64,000 bases of DNA from Planctomyces sp. (GCA_019636235.1 JAHBXW010000025.1:17662-81661), one strand, 5' to 3'; shown: positions 34,845 through 44,381, numbered from the stretch's first letter. A program made the numbers and translations. The notes: generated by a model not told the origin, from the sequence alone.

Positions 34845-34887
34845 CGCCGCGCGCGCCCGCGACACGGCGAACCGGCGATTCGAAACG

Positions 34888-34934
34888 AACAGCGGCCGCG
34901 CCCCCGGATGTCGGAGAGCGCGGCCGCGACTGTT
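34888..34934. terminator. Bidirectional hairpin between trmB and the CAP-domain gene
   Basis: AACAG-CGGCCGCGC (34888-34901) pairs with GCGCGGCCG-CGA-CTGTT (34918-34934), leaving only a 3-base bulge and a 16-base loop. It sits between convergent stops, so it can serve both transcripts. There is no long T run on either side. Confidence 0.6.
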
Positions 34935-34990
34935 GAACCCGAATCATCGGGCGACCGACGAAGCCATTAGTCGCCGCAAGGCTCCGGAAC

Positions 34991-35695
34991 TCAACGCCGA
35001 CCGAAGACCTGGGTCCAGTACGGCGTGCCCCAGCTCGAGCGGGCCATGCCGATCCCGATCTCCGTATAGCTGTAGGACAGGATGTTGTTGCGGTGACCGG
35101 AGGAGTTCAGCCAGACGGACATCACCTGGCCGGGGCTGTGCTGCCCCTGGGCGATGTTCTCTCCGGCGTAGCTGGAACCGTATCCGGCCGCCCACACCCG
35201 CTGACCGACGCTGCCCCCCAAAGAGTGGCTCATCTGGTTCCAGCGGGCCATGTTGGCCGAGTGACTGCGAGCGACCTTCTGCAGCGTGGGGCTGACGACC
35301 AGCGGCCGCATGCCGTACCGCGCCCGCTGGGCGTTCACCTGATCGAGGACCTGCTGCTCCTCTTTGGAGAGCAGCGGGGGCTTCTTTGCCGCTGGCTTTT
35401 CGGCCGGCTGGGCGTCGTCAGACTTCTGCTCGTCAACCTTCGCGTCTGCTTCGGACTTGCTGGCGGCGGTGTCGTCCTTGGGCTGGACGTCAATGGCGCT
35501 GGCCGGCGTGACTTCGCCGGGAGTGGGCTCGTCGGCCCGGACGGTTGCAGAGACGGCGGCGCTCGCCGCCAGCAGGACCCCGGCCGCCCGCCGGGTGATC
35601 GGAATTCGCCAGTGGGAACTCTCGATCGAGAACAGAAACCCGCAGCACAAGAGTGGTCGGAACAACGTTCGCGTCCTCCATGATGCGACCCGCAT
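34991..35695 (-). CDS. Secreted CAP (SCP/PR1-like) domain protein
   Basis: 234 residues from ATG 35695; the frame is open upstream but without protein-like sequence. A long N region precedes a signal core (about 37-53, RAAGVLLAASAAVSATVRA). A charged Lys/Glu/Ala/Pro linker follows, then a CAP domain in the last about 125 residues: NAQRARYGMRPL, the metal-site histidine in ARSHSANMARW, YAGENIAQG, and SSGHRNNILS. Bacterial CAP proteins are extracellular and bind lipids or act on cell-wall material; function here is unknown. Confidence 0.85.
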   Translation of the reverse strand: MRVASWRTRTLFRPLLCCGFLFSIESSHWRIPITRRAAGVLLAASAAVSATVRADEPTPGEVTPASAIDVQPKDDTAASKSEADAKVDEQKSDDAQPAEKPAAKKPPLLSKEEQQVLDQVNAQRARYGMRPLVVSPTLQKVARSHSANMARWNQMSHSLGGSVGQRVWAAGYGSSYAGENIAQGQHSPGQVMSVWLNSSGHRNNILSYSYTEIGIGMARSSWGTPYWTQVFGRR

Positions 35696-35890
35696 TGGTG
35701 CGCTCGCCGGGCGAGCGACGTTGCCGAATCGTAGTCGCGCTGGGGGGGCATGTCGTCGCCCGGCTGCCCCGAAAACGATCGCATCAACGAGTTCCGATCC
35801 GGGGGCGTTTTCGGGTATGCTGAGTTCATATCCTTCGACGTTGATCCGTTTGCGACATCTTCGAACCGCACGGTCAGAGTGACGGAATCC

Positions 35891-38800
35891 ATGCAGCGCC
35901 GTGCGCCTCGATCCTGGTCTCGCCAGCTCGCCCTGAACGCGGGCGTCGCCGTTCTGCTGGGCGTGGCGACGGCATCGCGGCTGATCGCCGCGGAACCCGC
36001 GCTGCCGCCGCCGGCCGCGGAACCCGTCGACTTCGCACGCGATGTGCAGCCGATCTTCGCACGCGCCTGCTTCGAGTGTCATGGGCCTGAAAAGCAGCGC
36101 AGCAGTTTTCGACTCGATCGCCGTTCATCGGCGCTGGCCGGGGGCGACTTCGGGCCGGCGCTGATCTCCGGCGACAGCGCCGGCAGTCCGCTCGTGCAGT
36201 ATGTCGCAGGACTCGAAGAGGGACTGGAGATGCCCCCCAAGGGGAAACGACTGTCAGCGGAGGAAATCGGGGTCCTGCGGCGGTGGATTGATGACGGCCT
36301 AATCTGGCCGGACGCCGAGGCCGGCGAACGGGACGCAGCGGAGACCTGGTGGTCGCTGGCGCCGCTGCGGGCGATTGCGCCCCCGGAGCTGACGGACGGC
36401 GAGCGCCGCCTTGCACGCAATCCGATCGACGCGTTTCTTCTTGCACGGCTCCGCAACGAGGGAATCGAGCCCGCTCCGGAAGCGGATCGCCGCACGCTCA
36501 TCCGGCGGCTGACGTTCAACCTGCATGGCCTGCCGCCGGAACCCGAAGAGATTGACCGGTTCCTCGCGGACGAATCACCGGATGCTTACGAACAGCTCGT
36601 GGAACGACTGCTGGCCAGCGAGCGTTATGGCGAGCGCTGGGCGCGGCACTGGCTGGATGTGGCGCACTATGCCGATTCGCATGGTCAGGACCAGGACCGG
36701 CCTCGGCCGAACGCCTGGCCGTATCGCGATTACGTCATCCGGGCCTTGAACGACGACGTGCCCTATGTGCGGTTCGTCGCCGAGCAGGTCGCGGGGGACG
36801 TGCTGTTTCCGGACGATCCCGGGGCGATCGCGGCGACGGGTTTCCTGGCGGCGGGGCCATTCGACGAAAGCTCGCTGGTCGACATTCGCGAGGACTCGAT
36901 CGATCGCCTGATCGGCCAGTATCTCGATCGGGACGACATTGTGACGTCGACGATGTCGGCCTTCACAGCGCTGACGGTCGGCTGCGCCCGCTGCCACGAC
37001 CACAAGTTCGATCCGATTTCGCAGTCGGATTACTACGCGCTGCAGGCGGTGTTCGCCGGGATCGACAAGGCGGAGCGCGGCTACGACGCCGATCCGGCCG
37101 TCGCGCGGCGCCGCACGGAGCTGACGGCGGAGTTGGAGTTGGTCCGCAGCTGGCGGGGAATCGCCGCCGCGCCGCTGCTGACGGGCGAGCGTCAGCAGCT
37201 CGCCGCGGAGTACGAACGGTCGCTGTCCGAATCGCTGGGAGACTGGCGGACGCTCGAGCCGGCGTCGCTCAGCGCCGCGCAGGGAACGATCCTCAAGACG
37301 CTGATCGATCGGTCTGTGCTGGCGATCGGCCCGCGCCCGGAGAAGGACACTTATACGATTGCCGCGGATCCCGGTCTGCGGAGGGTTGCCGGGGTGCGGC
37401 TGGAAGTGCTGCCGGATGAATCGCTGCCGATGCAGGGGCCAGGGCGGCAGGACAACGGCAATCTGCACCTCTCCGAGGTGCGGGTGTTCATCGATTCGAA
37501 CGGTGACGGGGCTGCGACTGCGACGCCCGTTCCGATTCGGTTCGCATCGGCGGACTTCGATCAGGAAGGCTGGGGCATCGATCGGGCGATCGACGGGGAC
37601 GCCGCCACCGCCTGGGGCATTTATCCTGAAGTCGGGCGGCCGCATGTGGCGGTGTTCGAGTTCGCCGAACCGGCGCTGCTTCCCGAAGGCGCGCGTCTGC
37701 GTGTGGAGCTCGACCAGCAGCACGGCGGCGGGCACAACCTGGGGCGGTTCCGTCTGGCGGCGATCGATGCCGAACTGCCGCTGGAGGCGCGTCTGGCGCC
37801 GGTCGCCGCGCCCGTGGCGGCCATCCTGGCGACGCCCCCGGGGGAGCGGACGGACGAGCAGCGCGCGGAACTCGCACGAAAATTGTGGGAGCGCTCGCTC
37901 GAACGGGAACTGGCGGCGCTGCCTGACGAACACAAGGTCTATTGCGGGACGAACCGATTCATCGCGAAAGGGACGTTCCGTCCCGCGGCCACGCCGCGGC
38001 CGGTGCACGTGCTGACGCGGGGGGATGTCAACCGCCCCGGTGCGGAGGCCATTCCGGGAACGATTCGGGCGGTGGCGGGGGAGGCCGCGACGTTCGCCCT
38101 CCCGCGAGCCGACGACGAGGGGCAGCGCCGGGCGGCGCTCGCCCGCTGGCTGGTCGAATCCGACAATCCGCTGACGTGGCGGGTGATCGTCAATCGCGTC
38201 TGGCATTACCACTTTGGGCGGGGCCTGGTCGACACGCCCAACGATTTCGGTCGGATGGGCAGCCTTCCCTCGCATCCGGAACTGCTGGACTGGCTGGCGG
38301 CGACGTTCCGCGACAACGGCGGGTCGCTGAAGGACCTGCACCGGCTGATCGTGTCGAGCGCCGCCTACCGGCGCACGTCGCGGTTCGAGTCTCCCGCGGC
38401 CGAGACGGACTCGGACAATCGTTTGCTGTGGCGGATGAACCGCGCGCGGCTGGACGGAGAGTCGATTCGTGACGCGGTGCTGGCGGTCAGCGGCCGGCTG
38501 GACCTGACAATGTACGGTCCGGCCGTCATGCATTTCGAGATGACGCAGGGCATCCATGTGACTCCCGACACCGACTACGACGCGTTCGATGTCGACAGCC
38601 CGGCGGCGCGGCGGCGGAGCGTGTACCGGTTTGTGCTGCGGACGCGTCCCGATCCGCTGATGGAAGTGCTCGATTGCCCGGACGCGTCGCAATCGACGCC
38701 CGTTCGGAGCACGTCCGTCAGCGCTTTGCAGGCCCTGGCCCTGTGGAACGACAAGTTCACGCTGCGGTACGCCGAGCGGCTCGCGGAGCGAGCGGCGTCG

Positions 38801-38968
38801 GAGTCGGACAGCACGGACGCGCGGCTGAGCTGGTTGGCGTTGAGAGTTTTCGGACGGGACCTGGAGCCCGAGGAACGTGCGGCCTGGTCGGCCTACGCCG
38901 ACGAGCACGGACTGGCGAACCTGTCGCGCGTGCTGCTGAACAGCAGCGAGTTCCTGTTCGTGGAATGA
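35891..38968 (+). CDS. PSCyt1/DUF1549/DUF1553 secreted protein
   Basis: 1025 residues from ATG 35891. Signal peptide (about 12-34), then a planctomycete cytochrome c domain with heme motif CFECH at 60-64 and distal methionine region GLEMPPKG. DUF1549 follows (NPIDAFLLARL...RWARHWLDVAHYADSHGQDQ, with a further GCARCHDHKFDPIS motif). The middle segment (DGDAATAWGIYPEVGRPHVAVFEF) looks like a sugar-binding beta-sandwich. DUF1553 forms the C-terminal third (RVIVNRVWHYHFGRGLVDTPNDFG). These proteins are specific to planctomycetes and relatives and are often tied to polysaccharide use, but their reaction is unknown. The DUF1501 gene begins 13 bases downstream. Confidence 0.93.
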   Translation: MQRRAPRSWSRQLALNAGVAVLLGVATASRLIAAEPALPPPAAEPVDFARDVQPIFARACFECHGPEKQRSSFRLDRRSSALAGGDFGPALISGDSAGSPLVQYVAGLEEGLEMPPKGKRLSAEEIGVLRRWIDDGLIWPDAEAGERDAAETWWSLAPLRAIAPPELTDGERRLARNPIDAFLLARLRNEGIEPAPEADRRTLIRRLTFNLHGLPPEPEEIDRFLADESPDAYEQLVERLLASERYGERWARHWLDVAHYADSHGQDQDRPRPNAWPYRDYVIRALNDDVPYVRFVAEQVAGDVLFPDDPGAIAATGFLAAGPFDESSLVDIREDSIDRLIGQYLDRDDIVTSTMSAFTALTVGCARCHDHKFDPISQSDYYALQAVFAGIDKAERGYDADPAVARRRTELTAELELVRSWRGIAAAPLLTGERQQLAAEYERSLSESLGDWRTLEPASLSAAQGTILKTLIDRSVLAIGPRPEKDTYTIAADPGLRRVAGVRLEVLPDESLPMQGPGRQDNGNLHLSEVRVFIDSNGDGAATATPVPIRFASADFDQEGWGIDRAIDGDAATAWGIYPEVGRPHVAVFEFAEPALLPEGARLRVELDQQHGGGHNLGRFRLAAIDAELPLEARLAPVAAPVAAILATPPGERTDEQRAELARKLWERSLERELAALPDEHKVYCGTNRFIAKGTFRPAATPRPVHVLTRGDVNRPGAEAIPGTIRAVAGEAATFALPRADDEGQRRAALARWLVESDNPLTWRVIVNRVWHYHFGRGLVDTPNDFGRMGSLPSHPELLDWLAATFRDNGGSLKDLHRLIVSSAAYRRTSRFESPAAETDSDNRLLWRMNRARLDGESIRDAVLAVSGRLDLTMYGPAVMHFEMTQGIHVTPDTDYDAFDVDSPAARRRSVYRFVLRTRPDPLMEVLDCPDASQSTPVRSTSVSALQALALWNDKFTLRYAERLAERAASESDSTDARLSWLALRVFGRDLEPEERAAWSAYADEHGLANLSRVLLNSSEFLFVE

Positions 38969-38981
38969 GGGGAGCGGAGCG

Positions 38982-40436
38982 ATGCACGGCGGAAATCCGC
39001 TGACGACGGCCGTTTCGCGGCGCTCGCTGCTCGAGTGGGGCGGCGGGTTCGGCGGGCTGGCGCTGGCCCAGTTGCTGCTTGGGGAGCAGGCGACGGGCGT
39101 GGAACCGGCGACTCCGGCAGCGGCGGATTGGAATGGCGGGCTGCATCATCCCGCGCGCGTGCGCCGCATCATCCAACTGTTCATGAATGGCGGCGTCAGC
39201 CAGATGGACACGTTCGATCACAAGCCGGAACTGGAGCGCCGCCACGGCGAGCAGGTCGACGTCGGTTTGAAGGTCACCGCCACGGGCGTCCCAGGGCCGG
39301 TGATGAAGTCGCCGTTCGCCTGGAAACAGCACGGAGAATGCGGCCGCTGGGTGACTGACGTGCTGCCGCACATGGCGGGCTGCGTGGACGACATGGCCTT
39401 CCTGATGGCGATGACGTCCAAAACCAACGTGCATGGCCCGGGCAGTTATCTGCAGACGACGGGCTTCCTGTTTCCCGGATTCCCCTGCTTCGGCGCGTGG
39501 GTCAGCTACGCGCTGGGCCGGCTGACCGATGACCTGCCGACGTTCGTGGTGCTGCCCGATCCGCGCGGGCTGCCGTACAACGGCATGGGCAACTTCACGG
39601 CCGGATTCCTGCCGGCGATGCACCAGGGGACGTTGATCAACCCCTCCGCGCCAACGCCGATTCCCGATCTGCATCCGGCGCCGACGGGGCGGTATGTGAC
39701 CCCCGCGTCGACAGCGGCGGGCCTTGACCTGCTGCAGCACATGAACCGCCGTTATGCCGCGGAACGCCCGGGCGACTCGCGGCTCGAGGCGCGGGTCGAG
39801 TCGTACGAACTCGCGGCGCGGATGCAGCTCGCCGCGCCGGAGACGTTCGATCTGTCGCGCGAATCGGAAAGCGTGCATCGCGCCTATGGGACGGACGCTC
39901 CCGCGCATGAAGGGGGCTTCGCGCGGAACTGTCTGCTCGCGCGACGGATGCTCGAACGCGGCGTGCGGTTCGTGCAGGTCTGGAGCGGTCCGGGAGGCGC
40001 GGCGAACAACTGGGACAACCATGGCGACATCCCCCGCGAGCTGCCGCCGATCGCGCGGCAGGTCGATCAGCCGATCGCCGCGCTGCTTCGGGATCTGAAG
40101 TCCCGGGGCATGTTCGAGGACACGCTGGTCATCTGGACGACGGAATTCGGCCGCATGCCCTTCACTCAGGGTTCGACCGGCCGCGACCACAACGGCGGCA
40201 CGTTCGTCACCTGGCTGGCCGGCGCGGGGATTCGCGGCGGCGCGGCCATCGGCGAAAGCGACGAATATTCCTGGCAGGCGGCGGTCGACAAAACGACCTG
40301 CTACGATCTGCACGCGACGGCGCTGCACCTGCTGGGCATCGACCACGAACGCCTGACAGTGCGGCACAACGGCATCGACCGCCGTCTGACGGACGTGCAC
40401 GGACACGTGATCCGCGGGATCCTGTCCGATCCCTGA
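38982..40436 (+). CDS. DUF1501 protein with Tat signal
   Basis: 484 residues. Tat-type signal (SRRSLLEWGGGFGGLALAQL), then the DUF1501 body: IIQLFMNGGVSQMDTFDHKP, GPGSYLQTTGF, VQVWSGPGGAANNWDNHGD and TTEFGRMPFTQ...GRDHNGGTF. The aspartates and histidines in these motifs resemble the metal sites of the alkaline phosphatase/sulfatase superfamily, to which DUF1501 is thought to belong. It is the standard partner of PSCyt1/DUF1549/DUF1553 proteins. Exported folded, consistent with metal loading in the cytoplasm. Starts with a purine-rich GGAGCGGAGCG leader in the 13-base gap. Confidence 0.93.
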   Translation: MHGGNPLTTAVSRRSLLEWGGGFGGLALAQLLLGEQATGVEPATPAAADWNGGLHHPARVRRIIQLFMNGGVSQMDTFDHKPELERRHGEQVDVGLKVTATGVPGPVMKSPFAWKQHGECGRWVTDVLPHMAGCVDDMAFLMAMTSKTNVHGPGSYLQTTGFLFPGFPCFGAWVSYALGRLTDDLPTFVVLPDPRGLPYNGMGNFTAGFLPAMHQGTLINPSAPTPIPDLHPAPTGRYVTPASTAAGLDLLQHMNRRYAAERPGDSRLEARVESYELAARMQLAAPETFDLSRESESVHRAYGTDAPAHEGGFARNCLLARRMLERGVRFVQVWSGPGGAANNWDNHGDIPRELPPIARQVDQPIAALLRDLKSRGMFEDTLVIWTTEFGRMPFTQGSTGRDHNGGTFVTWLAGAGIRGGAAIGESDEYSWQAAVDKTTCYDLHATALHLLGIDHERLTVRHNGIDRRLTDVHGHVIRGILSDP

Positions 40437-40525
40437 GCCGCGCCTCGCCGGCGAGTCCCGCTCATTCGACCGGACCGCCTCCGACTTCCGGAGCGGCCAA
40501 CCCCAGCACCGTACGGAGTCAGCGC

Positions 40526-41872
40526 ATGCGACGCACGGTTTCCTGCCGCGGAACGCTTCTTTCCCTGGCCCTGTTGAGCGCCGGATTCGCGATGGCCGCG
40601 GAGCCCAAAACTCGCGAACAGAAGGTCCGCGAGGACAAGGCCCGCGTCGAGGCCGAGGGCTTCTGGATGTACAACGACCTGCCGGGCGCGTTCGAGGCGG
40701 CGAAGAAGACCGGCAAACCGATTCTTGTCGTCCTCCGCTGCCTGCCCTGCGAGGAGTGCGTCAAGCTCGACGACGACCTGGTCGACAACGATCCGGCGAT
40801 CCGCCCATTGCTGGAGAAGTTCGTCTGCGTGCGCGTCGTGGGCACGAACGGCCTCGACCTGTCGACGTTCCAGTTCGACACGGACCAGTCCTTCGCGGTG
40901 TTCATGCTGAACGCGGACGGCGCGATCTACGGCCGCTTCGGGACGCGGTCGCATCAGACGGAATGGATCGGCGACGTCTCGCTGCCGGGCATGGCCCAGG
41001 CCCTGCAGGGAGCGCTGGAACTGCATGCCGACTATCCGAACAACCGCGCGGCGCTGGCCGGCAAACGCGGCCCTCAGCCCGAAGCCGCCGCGCCGGAGGA
41101 GTATCCCGCGCTGAAAGGGCAATACGGCTCGACACTGGACTACAGCGGCAACGTCGTGAAGAGCTGCATTCACTGCCATCAGATCGGGGATGCGCAGCGC
41201 GAGCTGTACCGCTCGCGCGGCGAGGCGATACCGGAAACGGTGCTGTTCCCCGCGCCGCATCCGCGCTCAGTGGGGCTGACGCTCGACCCCAAGCAGCGCG
41301 CCACGGTGCTGGACGTTGAAGCGGGATCGCCCGCGGCGTCATCGGGGTTTCGGCCGGGGGATGCGATTCGCACTCTGGACGGCCAGCCGCTGGTGTCGAT
41401 CGCCGATCTGCAGTGGGTGCTGCACCGCGCGGCGCCAGAGGGCGCCGAACTGAAGGCGGTCGTGGAACGGGGCGGCCAATCGACGACGCTGACGCTGGCG
41501 CTGCCCGAAGGCTGGCGCCGCCAGGGAGACCTGGCCTGGCGGGCGAGTTCATGGACGCTGCGCCGGATGACGACCGGCGGGCTGTACCTCGAAGCGCTCT
41601 CCGACGAAGAACGCAAGTCGCGTCGAATTCCCGCGGGCAGCATGGCGCTGCTCGTGAAGCACGCTGGCGAATATGGTCCGCATGCGGCCGCGCTGAACGC
41701 GGGCGCCCGCAAGGGGGACGTCCTCGTGGCGTTCGATGGAAAGTCAAATCTGATGACCGAGTCCGACCTGCTGGCCTATGGCGTGACGGCGCGGCGGCCG
41801 GGCGATCAGGTGCCCGTGACGCTGCTCCGTGAGGGACGCCGCATCAACATCCGGATTCCGATGCAGGAGTAG
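40526..41872 (+). CDS. Secreted thioredoxin-like / CxxCH / double-PDZ protein
   Basis: 448 residues. Signal peptide about 1-25. A thioredoxin-like domain (about 45-165) has CLPCEEC at 72-78 where the CxxC active site belongs. A c-heme type motif CIHCH is at 214-218. Two PDZ domains follow (about 245-320 and 345-445; GFRPGDAIRTLDGQPL and GARKGDVLVAFDGKSN). It may move electrons or thiols and dock partners through PDZ. It follows the DUF1501 gene by 89 bases on the same strand and could form a three-gene unit with it. Confidence 0.8.
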   Translation: MRRTVSCRGTLLSLALLSAGFAMAAEPKTREQKVREDKARVEAEGFWMYNDLPGAFEAAKKTGKPILVVLRCLPCEECVKLDDDLVDNDPAIRPLLEKFVCVRVVGTNGLDLSTFQFDTDQSFAVFMLNADGAIYGRFGTRSHQTEWIGDVSLPGMAQALQGALELHADYPNNRAALAGKRGPQPEAAAPEEYPALKGQYGSTLDYSGNVVKSCIHCHQIGDAQRELYRSRGEAIPETVLFPAPHPRSVGLTLDPKQRATVLDVEAGSPAASSGFRPGDAIRTLDGQPLVSIADLQWVLHRAAPEGAELKAVVERGGQSTTLTLALPEGWRRQGDLAWRASSWTLRRMTTGGLYLEALSDEERKSRRIPAGSMALLVKHAGEYGPHAAALNAGARKGDVLVAFDGKSNLMTESDLLAYGVTARRPGDQVPVTLLREGRRINIRIPMQE

Positions 41873-41941
41873 CGGGGACGGCGCCGCGGGGCTGACGGGT
41901 TCCCGACGCCGCGACATCCGCGCTGGCTGCGAATCTCACCA

Positions 41942-42862
41942 ATGGCCGACGACTCGGAATGGGACTGGATCGATGCGCTCCGGAAACGGACGGCGGCGCA
42001 TCCGTCCGCGCCGATCGGCATCGGCGATGACGCGGCCCTGCTGCGTTGCGCCGGACGGGAGACGCTGGTCGCGACCGACATGCTGATGGATGGCGTCGAC
42101 TTCGTTGTCGGCGAGACCCCACCGGAGCTGATTGGACGCAAGTGCCTGGCGGTGAATCTCAGCGACATCGCGGCCATGGCGGGGCGGCCACGGGCGATGT
42201 TCATCAGCCTGGCGCTGCCGCGGCGCGGCGGGCGCGCGCTGGTCGAAGGGCTGTACGCCGGCCTCGAACCGCTGGCCCGGGAGTTCGATGTCGCGCTGGC
42301 CGGGGGGGACACGAACGCCTGGGACGGTCCGCTGGTCGTGAACGTGACGGTGGTCGGCGAACCGGTCGCGCCCGGTCCTGTCGCGCGGAGCGGAGCCCGG
42401 CCGGGAGATGTCGTGTTCGTCACGGGACCGCTGGGCGGCAGCCTGCCATCGCTGCGGCACTGCACCTTCACGCCGCGCGTCCGCGAGGCGCTGGCGCTGC
42501 TCGCCGCCGCGCCGCTGCACGCGATGATCGACCTCAGCGACGGACTGGCGACGGACCTGTCGCACATCGCGCGGGAAAGCGGCTGCGGCATCGTCATCGA
42601 GGCAGAGCGCGTTCCGGTGCATGCGGACGTCCCGTCGGGCGATCATTCCGACCGATTGCGCCGCGCGCTGACAGACGGCGAGGATTTCGAACTCGCCTTC
42701 TGCGTCTCCGCAAACGACGCGGCGCGCCTCGAGTCCGACCCGCCCGCTGGCGTGGCGCTGCACCGGATCGGCGAAGTCGTCGCCGGTTCCGGCCTGATGC
42801 TGCGGCAGGGCGCGGACCAGCGGCCGATCGATCGCACGGGCTGGCAGCACCGCTTCGCGTGA
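41942..42862 (+). CDS. thiL: Thiamine-monophosphate kinase
   Basis: 306 residues. PurM/ThiL fold with GIGDDAALLR, VATDMLMDGVDFV, GRKCLAVNLSDIAAMAGRP (magnesium and ATP site), GGDTNAWDGP and DLSDGLATDLSHIARESG. ThiL makes thiamine diphosphate, the active cofactor, from thiamine monophosphate. No other thiamine genes are present in the window and I see no TPP riboswitch ahead of it. Confidence 0.93.
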   Translation: MADDSEWDWIDALRKRTAAHPSAPIGIGDDAALLRCAGRETLVATDMLMDGVDFVVGETPPELIGRKCLAVNLSDIAAMAGRPRAMFISLALPRRGGRALVEGLYAGLEPLAREFDVALAGGDTNAWDGPLVVNVTVVGEPVAPGPVARSGARPGDVVFVTGPLGGSLPSLRHCTFTPRVREALALLAAAPLHAMIDLSDGLATDLSHIARESGCGIVIEAERVPVHADVPSGDHSDRLRRALTDGEDFELAFCVSANDAARLESDPPAGVALHRIGEVVAGSGLMLRQGADQRPIDRTGWQHRFA

Positions 42863-43002
42863 CGGCGCGGGCGGACATTCCGGTTCCCATTCCGCCCGGC
42901 GCTTGCCAAGGGTTCGACCGCGCCGTCAACTGGCGCAGCGGCGATGGTCGAGGTCCGTCCGTCCGCCGCCCGAACGCGAGCCCTTGAACCAAGCAGGAAC
43001 CC

Positions 43003-43989
43003 ATGTCGAGTTATTCGCGAGAACTGGAAGCGGCGCTGGAAGCGGTCCGTGAAGCAAGTCTGGTTTGCCGGCGCGTGCAGCGCGAGCTGGCCGGGGCCGC
43101 GCTTCAGAAAGAAGACAAGAGCCCCGTCACGGTCGCCGATTTCGCCAGCCAGGCGATCGTCTGCCGCGTGCTGGCCGAACGCTGCTCCGGCGACCCGATC
43201 ATTGGCGAAGAGACGGCCAGCGATCTGTTGAGCGAGGAGCGCCGTCCGTTCCTGGATCAGGTCGTGTCGCAGCTGCAGGAGGTCGCACCGGGGGCGACGC
43301 GGGAGGCCGTTTGCGGCTGGATCGACGCTGGCCTGGGGGAGTCGGCCGGCCGGTTCTGGACGCTCGACCCGATCGACGGAACCAAGGGTTTTCTCAGGGG
43401 AGAGCAGTATGCCGTGTCGCTGGCGCTGATCGTCGACGGACAAATTCAGGTCAGCGTGCTGGGCTGTCCGAATCTGTCTGTCGAAGCGGGCGGGAGCGCG
43501 GCGGGCGCGGTGTTTTCGGCCGTGCGGGGCGAGGGGGCCTGGGTGCGCGCGTTGGACGACATGTCGGCGCCGGCGCGGGGCGTGAAGGTCAGCGACGTGT
43601 CCGAGGCCAGCGCGATCCGGATCTGCGAGAGCGTGGAGTCGGGGCACAGCGCGCATGGCCGCTCGGCGACGATCGCCTCACTGCTGGGGACGACGGCGCC
43701 GGCGGTGCGTCTGGACAGTCAGGCGAAGTACGCGGTCGTGGCGCGCGGCGAAGCGGACGTGTACCTGCGGCTGCCGACGCGTCCGGGCTATCGCGAGAAG
43801 ATCTGGGATCACGCGGGGGGCGTGCTGGTCGTCGAGGAAGCGGGCGGGCGCGTGACGGACATTGAAGGCCGCGCGCTGGAGTTCATTCATGGCCGCGAGC
43901 TGACGGCGAATCGCGGCGTGGTGGTGACAAATGGACGTCTGCACGCGGCGGTGCTGGACGCGGTCGCGCGGACAGCGGAGTCGACGTGA
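43003..43989 (+). CDS. cysQ: 3'(2'),5'-bisphosphate nucleotidase / inositol-monophosphatase family
   Basis: 328 residues. Lithium-sensitive phosphatase fold: SPVTVADFASQAIV, PIIGEETASD (first metal ligand glutamates), WTLDPIDGTKGF (the family signature) and EKIWDHAGGVLVVEEAGG near the C terminus. The long spacing between motifs and the KGF ending fit the HAL2/CysQ branch that removes 3'-phosphate from PAP made during sulfate assimilation. Inositol or sugar phosphates are alternative substrates, so the symbol is provisional. Confidence 0.85.
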   Translation: MSSYSRELEAALEAVREASLVCRRVQRELAGAALQKEDKSPVTVADFASQAIVCRVLAERCSGDPIIGEETASDLLSEERRPFLDQVVSQLQEVAPGATREAVCGWIDAGLGESAGRFWTLDPIDGTKGFLRGEQYAVSLALIVDGQIQVSVLGCPNLSVEAGGSAAGAVFSAVRGEGAWVRALDDMSAPARGVKVSDVSEASAIRICESVESGHSAHGRSATIASLLGTTAPAVRLDSQAKYAVVARGEADVYLRLPTRPGYREKIWDHAGGVLVVEEAGGRVTDIEGRALEFIHGRELTANRGVVVTNGRLHAAVLDAVARTAEST

Positions 43990-44381
43990 GCGCGTTAGCG
44001 CGCGTGTCGTCAGTCGTCATGAACGATGATGAACGCGCGCGAGATCGCGCATCGAGCGCGGCGCGGCGCGCGAAGCGCCGTGAAACTCGCGCGCCGTTTC
44101 GCGCCGAAATGTTCAAAGGTTGTTCAAAAAAGACTTGCACGCCAAAGACGATTTCGTAGGATGACGCCGTTCAATGTGTCCGCGACTGCAGATCAGAGGG
44201 TGACAGCACAACGAGAGACATGACTCTTTCCGCGTGCGACGTCACAGACCTGCAGACACGAACACGCGGCTTGCCACGGTTGGTGAGCCGAACGCAATTC
44301 GAGTTGTGGTGGCTTGACCGATCTCTTGCCCGGTAGCAACGGCAGGCACACCACACGGGGCATTGATTAGGAGGAGTTCAC
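43990..44381. other. Gene-free leader region upstream of the micropeptide
   Basis: 392 bases. The first about 110 are unusually dense in GCGC/CGCG and include CGGCGC-GCGAA-GCGCCG, a perfect 6-bp hairpin at about 44072-44088. From 44108 the sequence switches to AT-richer DNA (GTTCAAAAAAGACTTGC), where transcription of the micropeptide probably begins. The following 200 bases may be a structured leader; GCCAC at about 44273 can pair with GTGGC at about 44309. I find no known riboswitch or RNA family. Confidence 0.45.
44135..44162 (+). promoter_or_regulatory. Candidate promoter of the micropeptide gene
   Basis: TTGCAC (44135-44140) and TAGGAT (44157-44162) are 16 bases apart, just after an A-tract. 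Both boxes are only partial matches to the sigma-70 consensus, so this is a suggestion. Confidence 0.3.

Noticed and set aside
36575..38908. Long minus-strand frame opposite the PSCyt1/DUF1549/DUF1553 gene
   Set aside because: Composition is Arg/Gln/Val-rich without motifs, while the plus strand carries an intact recognised protein.
44163..44360. Possible riboswitch ahead of the micropeptide
   Set aside because: Some stems can be drawn, but none matches a riboswitch core I know, so only a generic leader is reported.
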